From contig OZ220471.1 in NCBI GenBank assembly GCA_965115835.1, positions 2,170,001 to 2,234,000 on the forward strand: 64,000 nucleotides of DNA, read 5' to 3'. The stretch comes from Foliamicus sp965115835. Lineage in GTDB: Bacteria > Pseudomonadota > Gammaproteobacteria > Steroidobacterales > Foliamicaceae. Positions 8,702-16,022 of the stretch are shown here, in pieces (the stretch's first letter is position 1; every line of letters starts with the position of its first letter). Below the pieces are notes generated by a model, which was not told where the DNA came from, ran no database searches, and worked only from the letters and a program-made list of their open reading frames with translations. The translations under genes and the position numbers were made by a program.

Positions 8702-9159
8702 CGGTAGCAAGGCTTCATCACCCGGGTATCGTCGTTCCCGATCTCGAGCGCGCCATCGAATTCTACTGCGCGGTGCTGGGATACGAGCTCTTTGGCCAAT
8801 CGTCATTCAGCGCCGAAGACGCGCAATTCAATCAGATCGTTGGATTGGAGGGCGCCGCGGCAAGATTCTGCATGCTGCGCGGCGCGAACACCTACATCGA
8901 AATCTTCGAGTACGAGGATTCCACCCCGAAAACCAGCGAGATGAGCGTTGCCTGTGAGGAAGGAATAAGGCATCTGGCGTTTGTGGTTGACGATGTCCAT
9001 GCGCTGGTCGAGCTATGCGAGCGCAACGGCGGCGCCCGAATCAACGATCCGGTTTCTGTTCCCGGCGGCGCAACCGCGGCCTACTGCCGGGATCCGTTTG
9101 GAAACTTGCTGGAGTTTGTTGCGCCGGGAGGCAGATTTCCGCCACTGGAGGCCAACTGA
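8698..9159 (+). CDS. VOC-fold (glyoxalase/dioxygenase superfamily) protein
   Basis: A 153-residue protein with the paired beta-alpha-beta-beta-beta modules of the vicinal-oxygen-chelate fold. Likely metal ligands are the His in RLHHPGIVV, the Glu of YIEIFEY, the His of IRHLAFVVDDV and a C-terminal Glu in GNLLEFVAP. Members act as lyases, isomerases, epimerases or dioxygenases. Here, beside an E1/E2 complex, an epimerase or glyoxalase role on an acyl or keto intermediate is plausible but not shown. The start is GTG 8698, overlapping the previous stop (GTGA). Confidence 0.85.
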   Translation: MTVARLHHPGIVVPDLERAIEFYCAVLGYELFGQSSFSAEDAQFNQIVGLEGAAARFCMLRGANTYIEIFEYEDSTPKTSEMSVACEEGIRHLAFVVDDVHALVELCERNGGARINDPVSVPGGATAAYCRDPFGNLLEFVAPGGRFPPLEAN

Positions 9160-9180
9160 AAAACATCGAGAGGATGCCGC

Positions 9181-10554
9181 ATGAACAGCGACACGGGAAA
9201 TGAACAAAAAGGCCTGAATGGCTCGCGCACCGATGAGTGGATTCGCAGGGCATCCCGAGTCATGTCCAGCCGGCAAAGCAATGTTCGGGCGCTTCCGGAG
9301 CCTTCCATCTTTGTTGAACGAGGCCAGGGCCAGAGAGTTCTGGATGTTGACGGCAAGGAGTTTCTGGACTTTGCCATCGCGATGGGCCCCGGAATCTGGG
9401 GGCATGGAAACAGGGAATATCTGGACGCTGTTCACAGCCAACTGGATAAACTGCTCTATGTCCAATCGGGCGCCTGTCAAAGCTCCCTCGAGGTAGAGCT
9501 GGCCGAGTCGGTAGTGCGGCATGTGCCAGGCGCCGAGCGCGTGAGATTCCATCTTTCCGGCTCGGAAGCCGTTCAAATGACTTTCCGGCTTGCTCGCGCC
9601 TTCACGGACCGCCCGTGGTTTGTGCGGTTCGGCGGGCACTACCACGGTTGGATGGACAACGTGATGGGCGGCGCTCTCGAGGAATCAGGCGAAGTGGTTC
9701 CTCACGCCAGGGATGTCGATGAAGATCCTTTTTTTACTGCGGGAAGGCACGAAAACGCAATGTCCGAATCGTTGATGATTCGGTGGAACGACATCGAGGC
9801 GCTCGAACAAACACTGGAGCTGTACGGCGACAACATTGCGGTTGTTGTAATGGAGATATTTTGCAGCAACGGCGGCTGCGCTCAGCCAAAGCCGGGATAT
9901 CTGGAAGCGGTGCGAGAACTTTGCGACCAGTACGGCGTGCTGCTTTGTTTCGACGAAATCATCACGGGTTTTCGCACAGCCTTGGGCGGCGCTCAATCGA
10001 TTGTTGGCGTGACGCCCGACCTGACGATTTTCGGCAAGGCAATTGCTGGCGGAATGCCCCTGGCGGCCATCGCGGGCCGTCGTGATATTTTCGATCAGTT
10101 CAAAACGAACAAGGTCATTGGAGCGGGAACTTTCAACGCATTTCCCGTTTCGATGGCCGCAGCGCTCAAGACAATGCAGATGCTGGAGCGCGACAACTGC
10201 GCAGTGTACAAACGTCGAGCGAAGGTTCAGGACAAGTTGCAGGCCGGCATACAGCAGGCTGCCGAACAGACAGGCCACGACTTGTTGATTCTCGGCATGC
10301 CCGGAAACTTCTGCACTCATTTCACGGCTGAAACAAGCCTGTGGACAGCTGAGGAAATCGCCGCGGCGAGCGACATGGAGAAGTCGATGCGGTTTCGGCG
10401 ATTGCTCCGCGAGGAAGGCGTCATCCAGGGGCTGGGCAACCGGTGGTTTGTATCGTTTGCGCTGACGGATGACGATGTCGAGGAGACGGTCTCCAGAGCT
10501 ACGCGCGCTTTTCAGAAACTGCAAGTCGGCGGGTTCCATGAGCGAACAGGCTGA
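9181..10554 (+). CDS. Class-III PLP-dependent aminotransferase (first of a pair)
   Basis: This 457-residue protein belongs to the class-III aminotransferase fold and resembles the glutamate-1-semialdehyde aminomutase branch (FHLSGSEAVQ, GHYHGWMDN). The PLP lysine is Lys286 in FGKAIAGG, and the PLP-phosphate aspartate lies in CFDEIITGFR. It should move an amino group between an amine or amino acid and a 2-oxo acid in the cytoplasm. It overlaps the next aminotransferase gene by 17 bases. The two proteins align along their length but differ clearly, so they are old paralogues that may form a heteromer or act on successive substrates. The genomic setting is catabolic, so haem synthesis is unlikely. 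Confidence 0.88.
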   Translation: MNSDTGNEQKGLNGSRTDEWIRRASRVMSSRQSNVRALPEPSIFVERGQGQRVLDVDGKEFLDFAIAMGPGIWGHGNREYLDAVHSQLDKLLYVQSGACQSSLEVELAESVVRHVPGAERVRFHLSGSEAVQMTFRLARAFTDRPWFVRFGGHYHGWMDNVMGGALEESGEVVPHARDVDEDPFFTAGRHENAMSESLMIRWNDIEALEQTLELYGDNIAVVVMEIFCSNGGCAQPKPGYLEAVRELCDQYGVLLCFDEIITGFRTALGGAQSIVGVTPDLTIFGKAIAGGMPLAAIAGRRDIFDQFKTNKVIGAGTFNAFPVSMAAALKTMQMLERDNCAVYKRRAKVQDKLQAGIQQAAEQTGHDLLILGMPGNFCTHFTAETSLWTAEEIAAASDMEKSMRFRRLLREEGVIQGLGNRWFVSFALTDDDVEETVSRATRAFQKLQVGGFHERTG

Positions 10555-11854
10555 CAACGCTTCCTGTACCGCAAGTTGGGCCGGTCGGGCAGACGCCGTT
10601 CTGGCAGGCAAGAACAGTAACGTGCGCCGTGGCGCGCAGGGTGTCCCGCTTTTTTTTGAAAGGTCCGAAGGCGCCCGCTATCGGGATGTGGATGGACACG
10701 ACTATATCGATTACGTCGCAGGCATGGGACCGGCGATATGGGGTCACAGCAATCCGGAATATCTCGACGCCATAAAGGCGCAGGTGGACCGACTTTTCTC
10801 GATTGGGTCCACGGTTGCGCAAACTACGCTGGAGGTCGAGCTGGCGGAGAAAATTGTCCGGCTCGTGCCCTGTGCCGAGTGGGTGAGATTTGGAGTCTCC
10901 GGTTCCGAGGCCAACCAATTGGCCATTCGAGTCGCTCGCGGGTATTCGGGCAAACCCTATGTGCTTCGCTTCGAGTCTCACTATCACGGATGGATGGACA
11001 GTGTTTATGGGGGGAAGGCGCCCGATGGCCTGAATGCCGAACCACACCCTCGACCGGCCGCCAGCGACACGGGTGGATTGGGTCCTGGCGTGCAAGACGG
11101 CTCCCTGATGATTGCGTGGAACAACCCGGAAGCGCTGGAACGCGTGCTGGAACGCTACGCCGACAAAATCGCTGTCGTGCTCATGGAGCCGGTCATGCTC
11201 AACTTTGGTTGTTGCCCTCCGCGTCCCGGGTATCTCGAGCGCGTCCGTGAGTTGTGTGATCGCTACGACGCGCTCCTGTGCTTCGACGAAGTTTTTACCG
11301 GATTCAGAGTTGCGCTGGGCGGCGCTCAGGAACTCTATCGGGTGACTCCCGATATGGCTGTGCTGGCAAAAGCCCTGGCCGGCGGGCTGCCGCTTGCAGC
11401 CGTGGTTGGCCGCAAGGAGATTCTTCGGGTTCTGAGGGACGACACCGTACTGGCAGGCGGCACTTTCAACTCGTTTCCGCTCGCAGTGGCGGCGGGGGTG
11501 AAAAACCTGGACATGCTGGCTCGTGATGACGGGGCGGTTTATCGGCGAATTGCAGACAGTCAGGCTCAGCTGACAAGTGGAATCAGGGAAATTGCGAACA
11601 GATACGGCCACCCAATGCTGTTGCAAGGGCCTTGCGGCGTATTCCATTTCAACTTTATCGACCGGGATGTGGCGTACGCGCCGAGCGACCTGGCCTCGGC
11701 CGACTGGAGCAAGCTGCACAGATTCAACAAGTTTCTGCTTGAGGAGCGGGTCATTGTTGGCGGCGGGAGCCGCTTTGTGGTGACGGATGGCCTGGAGCAA
11801 CGAGATATTGACGACACGTTGCTACGTGTGGAACGCGCAATGCGGAGGCTTTGA
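10538..11854 (+). CDS. Class-III PLP-dependent aminotransferase (second of a pair)
   Basis: A 438-residue paralogue of the preceding protein with the same landmarks: FGVSGSEANQ, SHYHGWMDS, CFDEVFTGFR and the PLP lysine Lys278 in LAKALAGG. The open frame extends upstream to 10469, but those residues would lie inside the previous gene. The ATG at 10538 gives a normal-length N-terminus and a 17-base overlap typical of coupling, so I use it. It is the last gene of the operon. A remnant on the opposite strand begins within its final codons. Confidence 0.88.
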   Translation: MSEQADNASCTASWAGRADAVLAGKNSNVRRGAQGVPLFFERSEGARYRDVDGHDYIDYVAGMGPAIWGHSNPEYLDAIKAQVDRLFSIGSTVAQTTLEVELAEKIVRLVPCAEWVRFGVSGSEANQLAIRVARGYSGKPYVLRFESHYHGWMDSVYGGKAPDGLNAEPHPRPAASDTGGLGPGVQDGSLMIAWNNPEALERVLERYADKIAVVLMEPVMLNFGCCPPRPGYLERVRELCDRYDALLCFDEVFTGFRVALGGAQELYRVTPDMAVLAKALAGGLPLAAVVGRKEILRVLRDDTVLAGGTFNSFPLAVAAGVKNLDMLARDDGAVYRRIADSQAQLTSGIREIANRYGHPMLLQGPCGVFHFNFIDRDVAYAPSDLASADWSKLHRFNKFLLEERVIVGGGSRFVVTDGLEQRDIDDTLLRVERAMRRL

Positions 11855-12090
11855 GAAAAACATGCGCGGAACAGCTTGGGCGAGGTCCTGCAGTGTCTCT
11901 TCGGCCACGGTCGCAATGCCGCAGGCGCCTGACTCAATCCGGTTGGTGACAGGCAGGAACACAAGCTTCACCATCGGGCACACGGTGGCCCCGGGGGCCA
12001 GCGCTCACCTGCTTCCTCTTTGAAGTGGCGGGCCAGCTCCTTGAAGGTCGTGCCCACGCCGTGGTTTTCGAGGCCAGGGCGGTTGCCTTG
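11822..12090 (-). pseudogene. Frameshifted C-terminal gene remnant, family not recognised
   Basis: On the minus strand two adjacent frames both read like protein and can be joined by a single-base change near 11971-12004, beside a run of five C and four G. The upstream part reads VGTTFKELARHFKEEAGERW; the downstream part includes CPMVKLVFLPVTNRIESG and TVAEETLQDLAQAV. The upstream frame is blocked by TAA at 12115-12117 and the downstream frame stops at 11822-11824, inside the aminotransferase tail. Residue choice and third-base GC look like real coding sequence, so this is probably the decayed end of a lost gene. I cannot name the family. Confidence 0.5.
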
Positions 12091-12130
12091 ACAAGAAACT
12101 GGCGAGGTCCCTGCTTACAGAAAATCCGCT

Positions 12131-13531
12131 TTACATCTCGGGTTCGGGAGGGTCGGGCAGCGGTGACTCTCCCGACTTGCCTGCAAGCCAGTCGAGCCTC
12201 GATTTGAGGTAGTCGGCAAAGGATGGAATCGGCACATGCAACACCCCGTTTACCCCCTCGTGAATCATCCCCGCGTCAATCATTGCCTCAACAGCATCTA
12301 CCCCTGTTACGCCCCTGGGAAGCATCAGTTCGGGATCGTCCTCTTCAAGGTTCATCTTCGGCCAGGAAAGCGCCAACCGCTTCACATGCCCCCGATCAAC
12401 AGCCCTGCCCAATCGCGCTGTGCTGAGCAGCCCCGACCGGTCCCTGTCCAGATACGCAATGGCGGCGGCGGCGAGATAGGGCAACTTGCGAAATCTGCGC
12501 CCGAAGGACGCAAGTCTTGCCTCGTAGTACTCTTTCCGCCTGTCGAAACCGCCTTTCAGCGCCTTTTCCCGGTCGGTTTTTCCGAGGTCGCCTCCGGCTT
12601 CCGCCAGCGCTTCCGCCAGTCCCTGCAGGCTTGCCTGGATGTGCTGCGGCCAGCATTGGCTTTCACGGGCGATGGTTTCCGCCCACTCTTCCCGTTCCTG
12701 CGAACTTCCGAGCACCCCGTATTTATCGAAGAACGCTTGCGCGACAACCTTGCAATCGTCTTCCGAGAGCGCCTCCAGGGTGTGGACGCGGCGCAACGCG
12801 GTACGGGAGATGCCCAGATCGTAGAATCGGCCTGCCGTCCACGCCAGTCCTCCGAAGACGGGAATGATCGGAAGACCGTGTTCTCCCTTGTGCAGCCATC
12901 TCAGCTGGGGACCCGCCTGATCTTCGAGCGCCTGTGCTTCGTCGAACAGCAGCAATAGCGGCGAGGAGCTCTGCGACTTTTCCTTGTTTACGAAGTCTTC
13001 CCAGGTCAGCCCTGCACGCTGTTCGGACTTTCCTTTCGAGGCGTCTGCCGAGCCTTCCAGTCTGGCTCCGAACCCGGAAACGCCTCCGCCCACCTTCGCG
13101 CCCTTGCCCGTTTGCGTTGTATCCGTGCCCACCATCTTTGCGGCAGAGCCGGGGACAAAGGCTTCGGCGATTTTCCTTTTCAGCCGGAAATCATTGTGCA
13201 AATCCGCTTCGTCGTCGATCAGGCATACCCGCACGGCTCGCCCGTTGATCTTCAGGCCTTCCAGACATTCGAGAAGCGCGGTTTTCCCCGCTCCCGGAGC
13301 CCCCTGAAAAAGCCAGGTAGCTCCCTTCCATTTGGGCGGGTCGCCCCGGCCTTCCCAGCCTTGCCATTGCCGGAATCGGGCTTCCAAATCCCGCTTCAAG
13401 GCGCCTGTCTGCTCCTCCCGCCCCACAAAAGCAACCGGAGTTTCGCGATCCGTGCTCTCCGAAAACTCCTTCAGCCCCCTGAGATCGGGAATTCGGGTTT
13501 TCGCACCCCTGCTTTTTGGGCTGTTGGCCAT
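12131..13531 (-). CDS. Stand-alone AAA/STAND-like ATPase of unknown role
   Basis: A 466-residue P-loop ATPase. Walker A is GAPGAGKTALL (77-87) and Walker B is LLLLFDEAQ (192-200). Between them lies a lysine/glycine/serine-rich low-complexity stretch (about 127-190) that looks like an exposed insertion. The C-terminal half is helical and may carry a winged-helix-like region (about 360-440). The fold resembles the Orc1/Cdc6-like and TniB-like ATPases, which sense or deliver a partner to DNA, but no partner gene is adjacent. The gene stands alone, divergent from tRNA-Gly, next to a gene remnant and a peptide-export cassette, which suggests accessory DNA. Function unknown. Confidence 0.75.
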   Translation of the reverse strand: MANSPKSRGAKTRIPDLRGLKEFSESTDRETPVAFVGREEQTGALKRDLEARFRQWQGWEGRGDPPKWKGATWLFQGAPGAGKTALLECLEGLKINGRAVRVCLIDDEADLHNDFRLKRKIAEAFVPGSAAKMVGTDTTQTGKGAKVGGGVSGFGARLEGSADASKGKSEQRAGLTWEDFVNKEKSQSSSPLLLLFDEAQALEDQAGPQLRWLHKGEHGLPIIPVFGGLAWTAGRFYDLGISRTALRRVHTLEALSEDDCKVVAQAFFDKYGVLGSSQEREEWAETIARESQCWPQHIQASLQGLAEALAEAGGDLGKTDREKALKGGFDRRKEYYEARLASFGRRFRKLPYLAAAAIAYLDRDRSGLLSTARLGRAVDRGHVKRLALSWPKMNLEEDDPELMLPRGVTGVDAVEAMIDAGMIHEGVNGVLHVPIPSFADYLKSRLDWLAGKSGESPLPDPPEPEM

Positions 13532-13610
13532 GATTTCAGTGTATCAGGAACTCCCTGCCAGATATGAATATCGAGGGCCTGCACGGCGCTGTTGCGCTGT
13601 GTCAAGGCTC

Positions 13611-13639
13611 TTGGCGGCCCTGGCGAGATCGCGTAGACT
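13611..13639 (+). promoter_or_regulatory. Candidate promoter of tRNA-Gly
   Basis: TTGGCG (13611-13616) and TAGACT (13634-13639) are 17 bases apart. Transcription would start near 13647, about 50 bases before the tRNA. The -10 matches the sigma-70 consensus at four of six positions. Confidence 0.4.
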
Positions 13640-13695
13640 GGCCGCCGTATCATGATCGTCGGCCTGCCTGAAGCAGCAGGCAGCGGCGGCGCGAA

Positions 13696-13769
13696 GCGGG
13701 CGTAGTTCAAAGGCAGAACCTCAGCTTCCCAAGCTGATGATATGGGTTCGATTCCCATCGTCCGCTCCA
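13696..13769 (+). tRNA. tRNA-Gly, anticodon CCC
   Basis: A full cloverleaf is visible. The acceptor arm GCGGGCG pairs with CGTCCGC with one G-U pair. The anticodon stem TCAGC/GCTGA encloses the loop TTCCCAA with anticodon CCC. The T arm contains GGTTCGATTCC, and the 3-prime CCA is encoded. It lies between the AAA ATPase and the peptide-export cassette. No duplicated 3-prime end of the tRNA was seen nearby, so there is no direct sign of a tRNA-integrated island. Confidence 0.95.
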
Positions 13770-13848
13770 CTTCCTTGCATTGCGCGAAGGACGCCAGCCA
13801 GCCCGGAACCCCGGAGGCGCACATCCGGAAGCGGGCCGGTTTTCGGGC

Positions 13849-13879
13849 TTTTCGTCCGCTTGGGCGCGGCGGACGAAAA
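13849..13879 (+). other. 11-bp perfect inverted repeat upstream of the first peptide precursor
   Basis: Arms TTTTCGTCCGC (13849-13859) and GCGGACGAAAA (13869-13879) flank a 9-base loop. There is no T-run after the second arm on either strand, so it is not a standard terminator. It sits 117 bases before the ATG of the peptide gene, between it and tRNA-Gly. It could be a regulator-binding palindrome or an RNA hairpin in the leader of the export operon. Confidence 0.5.
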
Positions 13880-13996
13880 ACTCGCGGTACGCCCGGGATT
13901 TTGCGGTTTCCCCGGCTGCCGGACGGGCTCATTCTTCTGACCGCAGCGGCGCAAGGGTTGCGCTGCGCTATTCAACGCATACAAGGAGGTTGATTC

Positions 13997-14371
13997 ATGC
14001 GAGCATTACTGGAAAACGAATGGGCGGTCGTCGCGGGCGGCCAAGATACCGAAAGGACCGAGTGCCTGGAAAGGATGAAGTCGTACTTCATCGTGATCGG
14101 CGGCGCCGCAGGAGGTCTGAGCGCCGGCCCGCCAGGCCTCTTGGTGGGTGCTACGGCTGGCTCTCTCGCGGCGGATGTTCTGGCGCCTTATTCCTGCCAA
14201 CCACCGGAAGAACAGGAAGAAGATGACGAGAAAGCGCCAAGCGAGGAAGAACTCCACGCCCAACTGATGAGTAACCCTATCCGGCCTTTCCCGAAGGTTG
14301 ACCCGGACACGGGCAAGGTTACTGACCTGGGCCCCCAACAACTCTACGTCGACACCCGCTACGGTTACTAG
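13997..14371 (+). CDS. Double-glycine-leader secreted peptide precursor 1 (microcin/bacteriocin-like)
   Basis: This 124-residue precursor begins MRALLENEWAVVAGG, a 15-residue leader of the kind cut after Gly-Gly by C39 peptidase transporters. The predicted mature part is 109 residues: a short charged start with one Cys (TEC), a glycine-rich hydrophobic segment (about 31-62, containing GGAAGG and GATAGSLAADVL) ending near a second Cys (YSC), then a very acidic tail (EEQEEDDE) and a proline- and aspartate-rich end. The hydrophobic glycine-rich core is typical of pore-forming class II microcins and bacteriocins. The ribosome site AAGGAGG lies eight bases before the ATG. The dedicated exporter follows. 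I recognise no known peptide, so the activity is inference. Confidence 0.8.
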   Translation: MRALLENEWAVVAGGQDTERTECLERMKSYFIVIGGAAGGLSAGPPGLLVGATAGSLAADVLAPYSCQPPEEQEEDDEKAPSEEELHAQLMSNPIRPFPKVDPDTGKVTDLGPQQLYVDTRYGY

Positions 14372-14401
14372 TCGCGAACAACGCCGACTTGCGCCACGTT
14401 T

Positions 14402-14422
14402 CGAGTCGCGGCAGGCGACTCG
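14402..14422 (+). other. Stem-loop between the two peptide precursor genes
   Basis: CGAGTCGC (14402-14409) and GCGACTCG (14415-14422) form a perfect 8-bp stem with a 5-base loop, in the 84-base gap between the precursors. No T-run follows, so it is more likely an attenuation, RNA-processing or stability element that sets peptide 1 mRNA above that of the downstream exporter. That role is inference. Confidence 0.5.
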
Positions 14423-14455
14423 CCTTGCACCGAAACCCACACTGAGGAAATGGAC

Positions 14456-14662
14456 ATGAGAGAATTGACGCCACAGGAAGTCCGCCGGCCAACCGGCGGG
14501 CGTTCCCGGGATTTCTACACGATTGTGCGGCACGACATCCCGCGCTGGACGACACCGCCCAACGCCGGGACCACGAGGCGGGAGCGACGCCGGGAAGCGG
14601 CGCCCACCCCGATTCCATTGCGCTGGCTGCCGCCCAACGAAGAATGGCCGGGAGCGTTTTAG
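14456..14662 (+). CDS. Double-glycine-leader secreted peptide precursor 2, Arg/Pro-rich core
   Basis: The start at ATG 14456 gives a 68-residue precursor whose first 15 residues, MRELTPQEVRRPTGG, match the class II microcin leader pattern almost perfectly. GAGGA sits seven bases upstream, whereas the alternative ATG 14450 is only one base from it. The predicted 53-residue mature peptide has about ten Arg, nine Pro and three Trp, no Cys, and blocks such as RRERRR and PIPLRWLPP. That composition is unlike peptide 1 and recalls proline-rich cationic antimicrobial peptides, which act inside cells. It ends 34 bases before the HlyD-type gene. Leader and context are clear; the activity is inferred. 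Confidence 0.72.
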   Translation: MRELTPQEVRRPTGGRSRDFYTIVRHDIPRWTTPPNAGTTRRERRREAAPTPIPLRWLPPNEEWPGAF

Positions 14663-14696
14663 CACCGAAAAAACGACAAAACTGGAGGCTGGCCCG

Positions 14697-16022
14697 GTGG
14701 GTAATCATCCTGCAAGGCGTTCCACGGACACCCCGGACCTGTTCCGCGAAGGCGTTCTGGCAAGGCAACGACAGCGCTTTCTCGGCAAGGTCATGCTGGC
14801 CGGGCCGGCCTCCACCCCCCTTGCGGTGTCGATTGCGTGCGGATGCCTCACGGCGCTGACCGCGCTGGCTTTCGTGATACAGGTGCCCACCCGGCTGCAC
14901 GCGCCAGGCGTGCTCCTGCCCGTTGGCGGCCTCACCACCATAGCGGCCGAACAGGACGGAGTCATCGAAGAAGTGCTGGCGAGGCCGGGCGCCACGGTCG
15001 CGGCCGGAAGCACGCTGATGACGCTGGCCGTCGACCGCCCGCTGGCCGACGGCGCCGGAAGTTACGAAACGCGATCGGTATCGGCAGCGCAGCAACGGCA
15101 TTTGTTGAAACGGCGCAGAGACAAGGAACGCAACGCCTTCAATGCCCGCATGCGAGCCATGCAACTCCAGCAGGCGGCGCTGAAGTCCACGCTCGACCTG
15201 CTGGAGGCGCGGATGCAGAACGCAGTGCGCCAGACGGAACTCGCGGAAGCCGATTATCGGCGGCTGATAACGCTGGCGGATCAAGGACATGTGGCAAAGC
15301 GTGAGGTGGAGCCTGCCGAACTGCGGGTGCTGCAAGCCGTGGCGGTGCGGGATCAACTTCGTTCGGAGCAAGTGGAGGCGGGGACCTCCGCCCGGCGCCT
15401 GTCCCAGCAAATGGTTGCCGAACGCGAATCCTTCCAGGCCCTGGACTTGAACCTGGAGATCGAATCGGAGCGGCTCGCGGAACGCGCCGTGGAACTGGAC
15501 GGCCTGTCGCGACAGGCGATTATCGCACCCATGCGCGGGCAGTTGGCCGATGTGCTGGTCAGCGCCGGCAAGCCCGTCGATGCCGGCGACGCGGTGGCCA
15601 CCATTCATCCGCCCGGCGCGGAAATGGAGGCCCGGTTGTACTTCTCCTCGGCGGCGGCCGGGCGCGCCGAACACGGTCAGGAGGCAGTGCTGAAACTTCC
15701 GGCCTTCCCGGCCCGGCAGTTCGGCGTGTTGCGGGGCACGGTGGTGGAAATGACCTCCAGTCCGCTCGAGGCGCACGCCATTCGTCTGGTGCCGAACCTG
15801 CTGGCTCCCGCCTACGAGGCGCGGGTGAGGCTCAAGCAGCAGTACATGCACGCCATGGGGCGCCGCTGGCCGCTGCGCCCCGGGCTGGGGGTGGACGCCA
15901 CCATCATCGAAACCAGACGCACACTGATCCGCTGGCTTCTGGATCCGATTACGCGGGGCGCCGGCGACGCCTCTGCCCATGTGGAGGACGGTGCGCTTGC
16001 GAACGTTCCAGCAGGCATTTGA
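14697..16022 (+). CDS. HlyD/CvaA-type periplasmic adaptor for peptide secretion
   Basis: Membrane-fusion protein that would link the inner-membrane C39-ABC exporter to an outer-membrane channel. The chosen start is GTG 14697, giving 441 residues, because GGAGG lies eight bases upstream and the N-terminus LFREGVLARQRQRFLGKV is characteristic of colicin V secretion proteins; the open frame continues upstream but overlaps peptide 2. A transmembrane anchor lies at about 41-62, a lipoyl-like half near 80-110, a long coiled-coil hairpin about 125-270, the second lipoyl half with APMRGQLADVLVSAGK, and a beta-barrel end. Its 3-prime end overlaps the transporter gene by 44 bases. Confidence 0.9.
   Translation: MGNHPARRSTDTPDLFREGVLARQRQRFLGKVMLAGPASTPLAVSIACGCLTALTALAFVIQVPTRLHAPGVLLPVGGLTTIAAEQDGVIEEVLARPGATVAAGSTLMTLAVDRPLADGAGSYETRSVSAAQQRHLLKRRRDKERNAFNARMRAMQLQQAALKSTLDLLEARMQNAVRQTELAEADYRRLITLADQGHVAKREVEPAELRVLQAVAVRDQLRSEQVEAGTSARRLSQQMVAERESFQALDLNLEIESERLAERAVELDGLSRQAIIAPMRGQLADVLVSAGKPVDAGDAVATIHPPGAEMEARLYFSSAAAGRAEHGQEAVLKLPAFPARQFGVLRGTVVEMTSSPLEAHAIRLVPNLLAPAYEARVRLKQQYMHAMGRRWPLRPGLGVDATIIETRRTLIRWLLDPITRGAGDASAHVEDGALANVPAGI

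Noticed and set aside
14523..14696. Upstream extension of the HlyD-type adaptor frame
   Set aside because: It overlaps peptide 2 in another frame and lacks the family N-terminus; GTG 14697 has a better ribosome site.
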